From Rhodoplanes sp963724735 (GTDB taxonomy: Bacteria; Pseudomonadota; Alphaproteobacteria; Rhizobiales; Xanthobacteraceae): a stretch of 64,000 nucleotides of DNA. Numbering within the stretch: the stretch's first letter is position 1; each line of letters opens with the position of its first letter. The notes under the pieces were generated by a model that was given only the letters and a program-made list of their open reading frames with translations, made no database searches and had not been told where the DNA came from. The translations under genes were made by a program, and so were the position numbers. The DNA is taken from contig CAVRVX010000041.1 of the NCBI GenBank assembly GCA_963724735.1, positions 1 to 64,000 of the forward strand. The letters are read 5' to 3'. Below, in pieces: positions 8,579 through 17,406 of the stretch.

Positions 8579-9445
8579 GCTGGTACGTGCTGTACCAGAC
8601 CGGTGGGCCGGAAGCTCTGGACGACCGAACATCCCAAGCCGGATCGCGTCTGGAACCGCATTCGGATGATGTCCGCGAGCGCATCGTCAATCTGGCGCTG
8701 GACGAGCCGGATTGTCGCCCCGGGAATTGGCGGTGCGTTTAACCGACACGAAGGCTATTTTGTCTCGGAGGCATCGGTCTATCGGCTGCTCAAGGCCCAT
8801 GATCTGATCGCCAGCCCGGCCTTCATCGTGATGAAGGCCGCGGACGAGTTCAAGGACAAGACGACGGCGCCCAACCAGCTCTGGCAGACCGACTTCACCT
8901 ATCTCAAGGTCATCGGCTGGGGCTGGTTCTACCTGTCGATCGTCCTCGACGACTTCTCCCGCTACATCATCGCCTGGAAGCTGTGCACCACCATGAATGC
9001 CGAGGACGTCACCGCCACGCTCGAATTGGCGCTCGACGCTTCAGGGCTCGACAAAGCCAGCGTGCTCCATCGGCCGAGGCTCCTGTCAGACAACGGCTCC
9101 TCCTACATCTCGGACGACCTGGCGAAATGGCTGAAGCGCCACGCAATGGCCCACGTCCGCGGGGCTCCATACCACCCGATGACCCAGGGCAAAATCGAGC
9201 GTTGGCACCAGACACTGAAGAACCGCATCCTGCTGGAGAACTACTACCTGCCGGGCGATCTGGAAGAGCAGATCGAAGCCTTCGTTGCCGACTACAACCA
9301 TCACCGCTATCACGAGAGCATCGATAATCTAACCCCGGCCGACGTCTACTTCGGACGCGGCCAGACAATCCTGCTGCAAAGAGAAAGGATCAAACGCCAG
9401 ACCATCGCACAACGCCGCTTGCAGCACCGACGGCAAGCCGCGTAA
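8579..9445 (+). pseudogene. IS3-family-like transposase, 3' part with intact DDE core
   Basis: This is the remainder of the gene begun at 7152. After a short frameshifted stretch (8579-8740) the frame from 8603 carries the integrase core (rve): TSPAFIV-type linker, NQLWQTDFTYLKVIGWGWFY (first Asp), RLLSDNGSSYISDDLAKWL (second Asp) and MTQGKIERWHQTLKNRILLE (Glu), ending ERIKRQTIAQRRLQHRRQAA. All three catalytic acids are present, but the gene is disrupted by the nested IS1111-type element and by at least one indel near 8740. The right end of the element probably lies near 9500-9520, where TGACGACGGACA occurs. Confidence 0.78.
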
Positions 9446-9975
9446 CATCATCAACCAGACGAGCCAGAGCCTCCCTTAATTTGCGCCGCTCAATGTCTCA
9501 AAATCTCTGACGACGGACAGCACCGGTGTCGCCCCGGACTTGTTCAGGGGCGGGACACTGGTTTTGAGAAGGGACCATGCTCCCATCAAGCTAGAGTGGC
9601 ATGGCAATCAGAGAAAAACCCATCCGGCTCCGTCGATCAAAAGTAGGGCACTCGGGATGCCAAGGTCTCTTGCCCGATCGTGCCTAAACCTTGGCTTAGC
9701 GCAGCAAGCCAAGAACGTATCCCACACTACCCGCGTGCAATAGATCGCGCATCCCAAATCATTAAGTTGCGTCTCACCGGATTTCGGCGGCGTACGCGGC
9801 AAGGTCTTCTTGGCGTATCTCGGCAGCGCACCGTCGAGCCATTCTTCAGTCTGGTGTACGGCGGCAACATGGTGTCGTAGCGGATGATCGGTTTCCAGGC
9901 GCTTCTGCGCCTCATCACAATGCTGTCGATCTTCACTGACCAAAGAGATGCCCAACGGATTTTTGGAGAACTGAC
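9446..9975 (+). other. Intergenic stretch between IS debris and fumarase
   Basis: About 530 bases. The first 70 or so are probably the right end of the IS3-like element. The remainder has open frames on both strands (for example a 115-residue minus-strand frame at 9608-9955), but none has a ribosome site or a family I recognise. The fumarase ribosome site (GGAG at 9966) is the only signal I can support. Confidence 0.4.
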
Positions 9976-11400
9976 ATGACCGACATAAGAAAGGAAACGG
10001 ACAGCCTCGGCGTTGTCGAGGTAGCGGCAGACAAGCTGTGGGGCGCTCAAACGCAGCGCTCGCTCGAACACTTCAGCATCGGAACGGATTTGATTCCCCG
10101 CGAAATGATCACCGCCTATGCGATTCTGAAGAAGGCAGCTGCCATAGCCAACCACGACAGCAAACGGCTCGACGATCAGCGCTACGAATTAATCGTGCAG
10201 ACCTGCGACGAAATCCTGGACGGTACGCATCATGACATGTTTCCCCTGCACGTCTGGATGACGGGTAGTGGCACCCAGTTCAACATGAACGTCAACGAGG
10301 TGATCTCCAACCGATGTTGCCAGATCGCCGGTACCCCGCTCGGGAGCCACAGGCCTGTTCATCCCAACGATCACGTCAACATGGCGCAGTCTTCGAACAA
10401 CACATTTCCGTCGGCGATGTACATCGCGGCGGCCGTCAATGTGAAGGCGCGCCTCATTCCCGCCGTCGCGGCGCTGCGCGATGCGATCGCTGCGAAGGCG
10501 CAGGAATGGAAGGACATCGTCAAGATCGGACGCACCCACATGCAGGACGCCACCCCGCTGACCTTGGGCCAGGAATGGTCCGGCTACGCGGGAATGTTAT
10601 CGGACGATCTCGACCGTCTCGAAGCAGCCCTAAAGGGCGTGTACCGCTTGGCACTCGGCGGCACGGCCGTTGGAACCGGCATCAACTCGGCGCCGGGCTT
10701 TGCCGAAGCGGCAGCCGCCGAAATTGCAAAGCTCACCGCGCTGCCCTTCATTACCGCCCCCAACAAGTTCACGGTGCAGGGCGCCCACGATGCGCTGGTG
10801 CAGCTCTCTGGAACGCTGCGCACGCTGGCCGTGTCGCTTTACAAGATCGCCAATGATATCCGCCTGATGTCGTGCGGCCCGCGCGCCGGATTTGCGGAGC
10901 TGGAAATTCCGGAGAATGAGCCGGGCTCCTCCATCATGCCGGGCAAGGTCAATCCCACGCAGTGCGAAGCGCTGGCGATGATCGCCGTACAGGTCATGGC
11001 CAACGACGTGGCGGTGGGATTCGGCGGCGCCGGCGGCTATCTGGAAATGAACGTCTACAAGCCGCTGATGATCTTCAACATCACCCACTCGATCACGATC
11101 ATGTCCGACGGCTGCGAGAATTTCCGGAAGTTCCTGATCGAGGGAACCAAACCGAATCTGAGGAAGATCAAGGAATACGTGGAGCGCTCGCTCATGCTCG
11201 TGACCGCGCTGTCGCCCGTCATCGGTTACGACAAGGCGTCCAAGATCGCTCACTACGCGATGGACAACGATCTCACGTTGAAGGCCGCCGCGTTGAAATT
11301 GGGGTTTGTCACCGAGGCCGAATTCGATCGCGTTGTCGATCCAAAGAAAATGATGAAGCCCTGCGTGACAGCTGCACCGGCGAATGCAGATGCAAAGTGA
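9976..11400 (+). CDS. fumC: Class II fumarate hydratase
   Basis: A 474-residue cytosolic enzyme of the fumarase/aspartase superfamily that interconverts fumarate and (S)-malate. The start is supported by GGAG ten bases upstream. Key motifs: WMTGSGTQFNMNVNEVISNR, HPNDHVNMAQSSNNTFPSAM, the catalytic His region GRTHMQDATPLTLGQEWSGY, and the superfamily signature GSSIMPGKVN at about residue 317. Length and motifs match oxygen-stable FumC (about 465 residues), not an aspartase, which would read differently around the HPND loop. The frame is intact. It stands among broken genes of the same pathway (malic enzyme downstream, SdhC and SdhD upstream), suggesting that C4-acid metabolism was once a theme of this region. 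Confidence 0.95.
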   Translation: MTDIRKETDSLGVVEVAADKLWGAQTQRSLEHFSIGTDLIPREMITAYAILKKAAAIANHDSKRLDDQRYELIVQTCDEILDGTHHDMFPLHVWMTGSGTQFNMNVNEVISNRCCQIAGTPLGSHRPVHPNDHVNMAQSSNNTFPSAMYIAAAVNVKARLIPAVAALRDAIAAKAQEWKDIVKIGRTHMQDATPLTLGQEWSGYAGMLSDDLDRLEAALKGVYRLALGGTAVGTGINSAPGFAEAAAAEIAKLTALPFITAPNKFTVQGAHDALVQLSGTLRTLAVSLYKIANDIRLMSCGPRAGFAELEIPENEPGSSIMPGKVNPTQCEALAMIAVQVMANDVAVGFGGAGGYLEMNVYKPLMIFNITHSITIMSDGCENFRKFLIEGTKPNLRKIKEYVERSLMLVTALSPVIGYDKASKIAHYAMDNDLTLKAAALKLGFVTEAEFDRVVDPKKMMKPCVTAAPANADAK

Positions 11401-11409
11401 GCACTAAGA

Positions 11410-11860
11410 CCAACTTAAATCAACAGGGGTGCTGGCTCGGCCGGCATTGGCCTTGCCGACCTGCTGTGCTCTGCGCTCGTCGCGCAAGGCATATCGCGTA
11501 CGGCTTCTGAAAGTCGACAAGGTCCGTGCGGGACGACTCTCAGCAGTCCGTTGACGTCGAACATGTAGACCCGAGACTGCGCGTCTTTCAGCGGCTGCCA
11601 TCGAAAGCATCAAGCCGACGACCATAATCGGCGTCAGCACCATTGGTGGCGCATTCACCCAGAAGGTGGTCGAGAGCATGTCTCGCATCAACGACCGACC
11701 TGTAATCCTGGCATTGTCGAACCCGACGGAGCACGCGGAATGCACGGCCGAGCAGGCCTATAGCTGGTCGAAGGGCAAGGCGATCTATGCCGCCGGTGTG
11801 CAGTTCGCACCCGTCCACTACAAAGGCCAGACATTCCTGCCGGGCCAAGCTCACAATCCT
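11410..11860 (+). pseudogene. NAD-malic enzyme fragment with an internally inverted piece
   Basis: On the plus strand, from about 11588, the sequence reads AAIESIKPTTIIGVSTIGGA, then FTQKVVESMSRINDRPVILA and LSNPTEHAECTAEQAYSW, ending TFLPGQ near 11850. This is the NAD-binding half of a malic enzyme, which converts malate to pyruvate and CO2. The piece that should precede it, SRVYMFDVNGLL followed (after a shift) by ESSRTDLVDFQKPYA, is present at about 11430-11575 on the minus strand, so this stretch has been flipped. The first two thirds of the enzyme and the final part are absent. Confidence 0.7.
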
Positions 11861-12032
11861 ACAAATTCTCAGCCTCGCGCTTTTCGAGAAAACACCGTTG
11901 GATCAACTGCTTAACGATGCCGCTCCACAAAATCTAGATCCAGTCGATTCCAATCAGTTGGCGCACAGGCATGCACCGACCAAGGACTTCCTCGAATTTC
12001 TTCAGTTAATTGCCGGACAGCAGTGATTAGAT

Positions 12033-12509
12033 ATGGCAATAGCGTGCGCGCTTTCCTACGCAATCATCACCCAGCTTCTTGTCCGGTTTGTCGACCAGCC
12101 CACCAACCTATTGGGCGGGATGTGGGCGGTGGTGGCAACGGTGTTCGTCTTCAGGAAAAGCCGTGCGAGCGCCCTATCCGCAGGCGTAGCGCACCTCATC
12201 GCAACGTGCGTCAGCTTCGCTCTATGCCTCGTTTATCTTTTGATCTTTCCCGTGACAGGGCCAGGCATAGCGGTCGTTATCGGTCTAGGCACGACGGCGA
12301 TGCTGCTTCTGGGCCGCGAGGATGACATCGTTACGACCGGGATTACCACGACCGTTGTTTTGGTAGTGGCGGTCATGAGTCCCGAACAAGCGTGGCAACA
12401 ACCCATCCTGCGCCTTTTCGATACCGTAGTGGGCATCGCGGTCGGTGTTGCTTGCAAATGGTGTGCTTCGTGCGCCTTCTATCGGACCGTCGGGGAACCG
12501 GTTCGATGA
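12033..12509 (+). CDS. FUSC-family (aromatic acid exporter-like) membrane protein
   Basis: A 158-residue inner-membrane protein with about five hydrophobic segments, including MAIACALSYAIITQLLVRFV, LIATCVSFALCLVYLLIFPV and ITTTVVLVVAVMSPEQAWQQ, and the typical RLFDTVVGIAVGVACKW near the end. This is the single-domain FUSC type, related to the membrane half of aromatic acid efflux pumps. Family proteins are about 170 residues, so it may lack a few N-terminal residues; no clear ribosome site precedes ATG 12033. The DUF1275 gene follows on the same strand. Substrate unknown. Confidence 0.72.
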   Translation: MAIACALSYAIITQLLVRFVDQPTNLLGGMWAVVATVFVFRKSRASALSAGVAHLIATCVSFALCLVYLLIFPVTGPGIAVVIGLGTTAMLLLGREDDIVTTGITTTVVLVVAVMSPEQAWQQPILRLFDTVVGIAVGVACKWCASCAFYRTVGEPVR

Positions 12510-12573
12510 TGCGCTCTGCTATATTCTCCATCAGTTCGCCACCAGCAAGAAGACAGCTCACTAGAGCGCGGCC

Positions 12574-13359
12574 ATGAGCGTCGCGGCCGCTGCCAATTTG
12601 GTCACCGGTAGAAAACCAAGACCCGCGCACGAGCAGCGTTGGGGCATGCCCATCCCATCGGTCGATCAATCCTTAGCGATGATGCTCCTGCCCACCGTGC
12701 TCAGCCTCATCGCGGGAAGTTGCGACATCATCACCTTCATCGGACTTGGTGGGCTCTTCACCGCCCACATCACGGGCAACCTGGTAGTTCTCATTGCGCG
12801 AGTAGTTGCCGGCGATCATGCTCCCATATCCTATATTCTTTCAGTTCCGGTGTTCGTTGCCGCGCTCGCTCTGACAACCCTGTTTGCTGCGCTCCTCGGA
12901 CGTGCCGGCATGGCCTCGCTGCGACCTTTGCTAATTCTACAGTTTTTGCTGCTTTCCGGATGTTTCCTTCTCTGCGTCGCCAGCGGCGCGCCGATTGATC
13001 CAACCGACGGAAAAGCCTTGACCGCCGGAATGCTGGCCGTGTCCGGAATGGCTGTACAGAATGCCATCGTGCAGGTTTCGATAAAGGGTATGCCTTCGAC
13101 TGCCGTGATGACCACGAACGTCAGCCGCTTCGTTGCGGACTTCATTGCGGTCCTCACCGAGCGCAATCGGGATTTGGCTGCAAAGGCTGCTGCGCGCGCA
13201 AAGCACACCGCGCCGGCGATTGTTGGCTTTGCGGTCGGCTGCGGTCTTGGGGCAGGCTGCGAAATTATCATAGGGCTGTGGGCTTTGGCGCTACCGACCG
13301 GTTTGGCGTTCCTTGCGCTCGTGATCGGGTTGGCGACCAAGTTGGAGGAACGACCTTGA
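12574..13359 (+). CDS. DUF1275 (YoaK-like) integral membrane protein
   Basis: A 261-residue membrane protein of the DUF1275/YoaK family, of unknown function. The family N-terminus is recognisable in LSLIAGSCDIITFIGLGGLF, then TAHITGNLVVLIARVV, followed by several more hydrophobic segments and QNAIVQVSIKGMPSTAVMTT with NVSRFVADF. About six membrane helices are expected. Its TGA stop overlaps the TTG start of the broken lactate dehydrogenase gene (TTGA), so the two were translationally coupled. FUSC and DUF1275 genes side by side suggest a small envelope or efflux module. Confidence 0.85.
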   Translation: MSVAAAANLVTGRKPRPAHEQRWGMPIPSVDQSLAMMLLPTVLSLIAGSCDIITFIGLGGLFTAHITGNLVVLIARVVAGDHAPISYILSVPVFVAALALTTLFAALLGRAGMASLRPLLILQFLLLSGCFLLCVASGAPIDPTDGKALTAGMLAVSGMAVQNAIVQVSIKGMPSTAVMTTNVSRFVADFIAVLTERNRDLAAKAAARAKHTAPAIVGFAVGCGLGAGCEIIIGLWALALPTGLAFLALVIGLATKLEERP

Positions 13360-13797
13360 AAACAGCCGTATTCAGCACAAGAGAATACGACCGTCAGTTC
13401 CTGGATGAGGCGAACAGGAAATTCAAGCATGAGCTGATTTATCACGCAGAGAGTCTGCACCGTGCGACCGCGACGGTGGCAGCAGGGTCCTGCAGTTTCG
13501 TGGACGATCAGCTCGATGGCCCCACGCTCGCCGTGCTTGCCGCGGGCGGCACCCGATTGATTGCGCTAAGGTCTGCCGGATTCAACAATGTCGATCTGGC
13601 GAGTGCCGAAAAGCTCAAGATGACGGTTATGCGGTGCCGGCCTACTCCCCCGAGGCCGTTGCCTGCGGTTGCCTGGTGGGCTGGTTGGCTTCAACTTTAG
13701 CCGGCAAGACCGTTGAAATCGTAGGTACGGGCAAAATCGGAACGGCGTTGGCACATATCATGAAGGGCTTCGGTTGCAGACTGGTCGGATACGACAT
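13356..13797 (+). pseudogene. D-lactate dehydrogenase / 2-hydroxyacid dehydrogenase, broken
   Basis: From TTG 13356 (GGAGGAACGACC upstream) it reads LKTAVFSTREYDRQFLDEAN, as in LdhA-type D-lactate dehydrogenases, through GTRLIALRSAGFNNVDLASA. Near 13625 the frame shifts to PAYSPEAVA; then about 40 residues are missing, and it resumes LAGKTVEIVGTGKIGTALAH with GFGCRLVGYD, the nucleotide-binding start. It is cut at 13797 by a conjugation-gene fragment. The catalytic domain (Arg, Glu and His) is gone. An intact enzyme would reduce pyruvate to D-lactate with NADH, in line with the pyruvate theme of this region. Confidence 0.78.
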
Positions 13798-13992
13798 GCG
13801 AAACTCGGCGTCGCTGTTGAGGAACGCGTTCAGCATGTAAGGCACAAGTTCGGCCGGCTCCTCGCGCACCCCATAGGTCTCGGCATAGAGATCGGCGTAA
13901 TCGCGCAAACGCGCCGCGAGGTCGGGCGGCAGCGTGACCTGCATCTTGACCGGAACGCGGTGGGGTAGTCTCGCGAGCTTCACCTTCTTCAT
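13798..13992 (-). pseudogene. DUF2274 protein from a conjugative element, 3' end fused to junk
   Basis: The minus-strand frame from ATG 13992 reads MKKVKLARLPHRVPVKMQVT, then LPPDLAARLRDYADLYAETY and VPYMLNAFLNSDAEFR. DUF2274 proteins (about 70-80 residues) are encoded directly after trbI in integrative and conjugative elements. Here the last residues run into the broken ldhA sequence at 13797. Its start overlaps the stop of the trbI fragment (ATGA), which preserves the native trbI-DUF2274 junction. Confidence 0.7.
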
Positions 13993-14062
13993 TTTCGCCT
14001 CCCGGCGTGCGTCTCGCGATAGGGCTTGAGAAGCAGGTCTTTCGCGACGATGACCCGGACCG
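13989..14062 (-). pseudogene. trbI: C-terminal end of TrbI (conjugal transfer), fused to a truncated MFS gene
   Basis: The last 24 or so codons, PVRVIVAKDLLLKPYRETHA then GRRK and stop, match the C-terminus of TrbI, a VirB10-like component of type IV conjugation machinery (family end: PG-P-VRVIV-DL-L-PY). The TGA at 13989-13991 overlaps the DUF2274 ATG. Everything upstream of the Pro-Val pair belongs to an MFS transporter, so this is a deletion or recombination junction. Confidence 0.6.
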
Positions 14063-14892
14063 GCCAGCCGAAGACCCAGCCGATTGCTACCGCCGCTGCG
14101 CGATCAACCGCTGGCGTATAACCCACATGCAGTCTGAGGAACGACAGAGCTGGCACCGACCGTGGTGGGCAGGAAGAGCAAGCCGCCGCACAACCCGCAG
14201 AGATATGACTGCGGGTTCGTCAAGACCGTCTTGTACGGCGCAAACGTGGTCCAGATACTCGCGTTTGAGGCTTGGGATAGATCTTCACGCGGCGTAGCGA
14301 CGAACATCGCGACCGCGATAAACAACGTGACGACGCCCGCATAAACCCAGAATTGCTGCCACGCGAGTGGTCCATGAATCAGGGGAGCGACGACGAATTG
14401 GCCGGCGGCGCCGCCGAGCATGCCGAGGCATTGGGTAATTCCGACAGCGGTGGCGAGATAACGCGCCGGAAGACCACGGGACGCAAGATAAACCGCTGCG
14501 ACGAACGCGAAGGCGGCACCGGCGCCCTGCAGAAACCGCCCCACGCCTGCGATCCAGCCCACGTTCACGGCGAACATCGCGGTGCCTATGGCAAGGATCA
14601 CCACGCCGGCCGGTATCGTGTATTTCGCACCCCAGCGGTCGACCGATGCGCCCGCGACAATCGCGAACCCCGCGTAGGAATAATAATAAAGCCCGATCAA
14701 CGAACTCAGGCCCACCGTGTTCAGGCCGAACGCAGTCGTGAGCTCGGGCAGCATGACACTCGGTGCCGAGCGCACCGCGTACTCCATGAAGTAGAATAGC
14801 AGGCAGAAAAGCCAGGCGATGATGAAAGCCGTATTGAAGGTACTCGCTGCTGCCCGCTTGGCTCCGCTGCTAGGCATCGCTTGTGTAGACAT
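14063..14892 (-). pseudogene. MFS transporter, frameshifted and truncated
   Basis: From MSTQAMPSSGAK at 14892, six to seven membrane segments follow, with MFS features: FYFMEYAVRSAPSVMLPELT, GASVDRWGAKYTIPAGVVIL and QGAGAAFAFVAAVYLASRGL. After GLLFLPTTVGA (about 14140) the frame shifts and continues as LRLHVGYTPAVDRAAAVAIG with WVFGWP, then joins the trbI tail. About half of the second six-helix bundle is missing. An upstream in-frame ATG at 14901 is possible. It lies downstream of poxB on the same strand with no obvious functional link; transport is not expected. Confidence 0.75.
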
Positions 14893-14975
14893 GGGAAGCA
14901 TCTCAATTTCTATAAGGAGTGATCATCCTAGGCACTGAACACGGCGAGCTTTTCGCAATGCAGAGCCGTCCCTTA

Positions 14976-16712
14976 TCAGCGCCAGAGGTTCGTCTTCGCG
15001 AGATCGATGATCTCGTCGCCGCGACCGCTCATGATCGCCTTCACCATGAAGAGCGTAAAGCCTTTCGCCATTTCGAACGTGATGGACGGCGGCATGGCAA
15101 GCTCTGACCGGTTCACGACAGCATCAATCAGGACCGGGCCGTCGTGCGTGAGCGCTGCGGCAATACCAGGCTCGACATCGGCGGGGTCCTCCAGGCGCAC
15201 GCCGTAGATGCCCACGGCTTTCGCCATGGCCGCGAAATTCGGGTTCTGGAAGTCCACTCCGAAATCGATGAAGCCGGTGGACTTTTGCTCCAGCTCGACG
15301 AAGCCGAGCGTGCCGTTGTTGAACACCACCACTTTCACCGGAAGCTTGTATTGGGTGAGCGTGAGAAAATCGCCCATGAGCATCGAGAAGCCGCCGTCGC
15401 CCGACAGCGAGATTACCTGGCGGCCGGGAAAGGCGGCCTGGACGCCAATTCCCTGAGCCATCGCGTTGGCCATCGAGCCGTGCCAGAATGAGCCCAAGAG
15501 CCGCCGTTTGCCGTTCATCGCGAGATAGCGTGCCGCCCATACCGTCGGCAGGCCCACGTCGCAGGTGAAGACGGCATCCGCTGCCGCCAGATCGCTGATC
15601 GCCTTGGCGATCTGCTGCGGATGTATGAGCCGCTTGCCGGGCGTGCCCTTGGCGAGATCGTCGAGCTCCTTGCGCGCCTTGGCATAATGCTGCTGCGCCT
15701 GGGCGAGATGCGCGTCGTCGCGCTTCTGCTTGAGCAACGGCAGCAGCGCCGCCAGCGTCGCGCGCACGTCACCGACGACGCCGAAATCGACGGGAACGCG
15801 GCGGCCTATGTTCTCCGCCCGCAGATCGACCTGGGCGATGCGGACATCGTTTCCCTCTGGATAGAATTGGCGATAGGGGAAGTCGGTCCCGAGCATCAGC
15901 AGCACGTCGCAGGCTCGCATCGCGTAGTAGCCGGACGAGAAGCCGATGAGCCCAGTCATGCCGACGTCATAGGGATTGTCCCACTCGACATGCTCCTTGC
16001 CGCGGAGCGCGTGCACCATCGGTGCCTTGAGGCGCTCGCCCAGCGCGATGAGCTCATCGTGCGCGCCCTGGCACCCCGAGCCGCAGAGGATGGTGATGCG
16101 GTCATCGCCGTTGAGCAGCGCGGCAAGGCGATCGAGTTCCTGCCGGGAGGGCGTAACGACGGGCGGGTGGGGCAGCAGCCCGTCTGCCTTGACAGGCGGT
16201 GCGTCCAATGCCGGCTGCAACGCCACGTCGCCCGGGATCACTATGACTGACACGCCGCGTTTGCCGACCGCTTCGCGGATGGCGACCTCGAGCATTCGAG
16301 GCATTTGCTTAGCCGCCGACACGAACTCGCAGTAATGGCTGCACTCCTGAAAAAGCGCCTGGGGGTGCGTCTCCTGAAAATAGCCGCTTCCGATCTCCGG
16401 CGACGGAATGTGCGCGGCAATCGCGAGCACCGGGACACGCGAACGGTGGCAATCAAATAAACCGTTGATGAGGTGCAGATTGCCCGGCCCGCAGCTCCCC
16501 GCACAAACGGCGAGTTCTCCCGTCAGATGCGCCTCGGCGCCGGCCGCGAACGCGGCGACTTCCTCGTGTCTGACGTGGATCCACTCGATCTTTCCCTGGC
16601 GCCGTATGGCGTCAGTCAGCCCATTGAGGCTATCACCGACGATGCCGTAGATGCGCTTGACCCCTGCCGCGGCTAGGATCTCAACGAACTGCTCAGCAAC
16701 TGTCTTCGTCAT
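14976..16712 (-). CDS. poxB: Pyruvate dehydrogenase (quinone), PoxB type
   Basis: A 578-residue thiamine-diphosphate enzyme, full length for PoxB (572 in E. coli), which oxidises pyruvate to acetate and CO2 and passes electrons via FAD to ubiquinone at the membrane. N-terminal domain: GVKRIYGIVGDSLNGLTDAI and the catalytic Glu in HVRHEEVAAFAAGAEAHLTG. C-terminal cofactor motif GDGGFSMLMGDF...FNNGTLGF at about residues 432-468. The tail ITFEMAKGFTLFMVKAIMSG, then RGDEIIDLAKTNLWR, closely follows the membrane-binding C-terminus of PoxB. A second, diverged copy lies at 26.0-27.7 kb, and both have repeats A and B upstream. Frame intact. Confidence 0.92.
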   Translation of the reverse strand: MTKTVAEQFVEILAAAGVKRIYGIVGDSLNGLTDAIRRQGKIEWIHVRHEEVAAFAAGAEAHLTGELAVCAGSCGPGNLHLINGLFDCHRSRVPVLAIAAHIPSPEIGSGYFQETHPQALFQECSHYCEFVSAAKQMPRMLEVAIREAVGKRGVSVIVIPGDVALQPALDAPPVKADGLLPHPPVVTPSRQELDRLAALLNGDDRITILCGSGCQGAHDELIALGERLKAPMVHALRGKEHVEWDNPYDVGMTGLIGFSSGYYAMRACDVLLMLGTDFPYRQFYPEGNDVRIAQVDLRAENIGRRVPVDFGVVGDVRATLAALLPLLKQKRDDAHLAQAQQHYAKARKELDDLAKGTPGKRLIHPQQIAKAISDLAAADAVFTCDVGLPTVWAARYLAMNGKRRLLGSFWHGSMANAMAQGIGVQAAFPGRQVISLSGDGGFSMLMGDFLTLTQYKLPVKVVVFNNGTLGFVELEQKSTGFIDFGVDFQNPNFAAMAKAVGIYGVRLEDPADVEPGIAAALTHDGPVLIDAVVNRSELAMPPSITFEMAKGFTLFMVKAIMSGRGDEIIDLAKTNLWR

Positions 16713-16847
16713 TGTGTTCTCTATCTAGTCTTGCCAGATGTGTGCCGCAGCCGGCGTGTGTCCAATGCCCCCGGGGTGGAGACGAGAGTCGGCCGCTCTC
16801 CCGCCCCTACTTGGTGTCGGAAGTAACGCCTCTCTTCACCGCGCGGG

Positions 16848-17000
16848 GGGCGAGATGAACGGCGGGATCTCCACTTCCTTTTGTTCCGGAAATGACGCGA
16901 AGCCGTCGTCGATTTGAGTTTGCACCTTCATGCCGCGTCCTGCGTCAACCACCAACGCCGGGACCTCGCGCTCCCAGCGCTGGGGAGTTCTGCTCTCGTG
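16848..17000 (-). repeat. Repeat A, copy 1 (about 153 bp)
   Basis: Roughly 85 percent identical by eye to 28147-28300, in the same orientation. The strongest core is GGGACCTCGCGCTCCCAGCG. On the minus strand the copy is open as HESRTPQRWEREVPALVV with a tail ending FASFPEQKEVEIPPF (frame 16836-17063). In copy 2 the same frame is broken soon after REVPALLVAQEAA. It lies 136 bases upstream of poxB. It could be the remains of a small gene or the edge of an unknown mobile or duplicated segment. Confidence 0.7.
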
Positions 17001-17105
17001 TCCGCGGAGGGGCCGTTGGCGGCCCATGGCGACGTCGAAATACGATACGTCAAGCATGGTCATCGTTGGCTCTCCACGTTAGCGGTTCATTTGCGCAATC
17101 GGTCT

Positions 17106-17300
17106 CTAGCTCCTGCCAATCGCGCTCAGGATGCGCTTGCAAGCTTCCTGGCCACGATCCCACGCCCGCGCTTCCGCCCTCATCGAGCGTACAGTATCGT
17201 ATGGGTTGTGGTGGAGCCCATGACGGCAGTCGATGAAACCTTCCCAAAAGGCCTCATACTCTTGCCCGAGTGTCGAAAGCATAGGAGCCGTTTTTCGCAT
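17106..17300 (-). CDS. Small ribosome modulation factor/CrpP-like protein
   Basis: A 64-residue protein starting at ATG 17300, with GAGGAACTTGG directly upstream as ribosome site. The pattern EYEAFWEGFIDCRHG, then HHNPYDTVRSMRAEARAWDR and GQEACKRI, resembles the Rmf/CrpP group (aromatic-G, NPY, AW-x-G). Rmf dimerises 70S ribosomes in stationary phase; homologues in accessory DNA are less well understood. Assignment by pattern only. It stands alone between repeat A and a decayed hypothetical gene, which fits a stress-related region. Confidence 0.5.
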   Translation of the reverse strand: MRKTAPMLSTLGQEYEAFWEGFIDCRHGLHHNPYDTVRSMRAEARAWDRGQEACKRILSAIGRS

Positions 17301-17406
17301 CCAAGTTCCTCGTTTAGATAAAGATTGTTGGATCGCATCTCGTAATCTCGGTTCGTAGCAATCCGCCGCTGTTTCAGTCCGCGTTTCGTTTTACTTGCCC
17401 CCATCA

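Noticed and set aside
9608..9955. A 115-residue minus-strand gene upstream of fumC
   Set aside because: No ribosome site, no recognisable domain, and a competing plus-strand frame of equal quality.
16848..17063. Repeat A as a conserved small gene
   Set aside because: Copy 1 is open on the minus strand but copy 2 is frameshifted after about 25 shared residues and neither matches a family I know; kept as a repeat.
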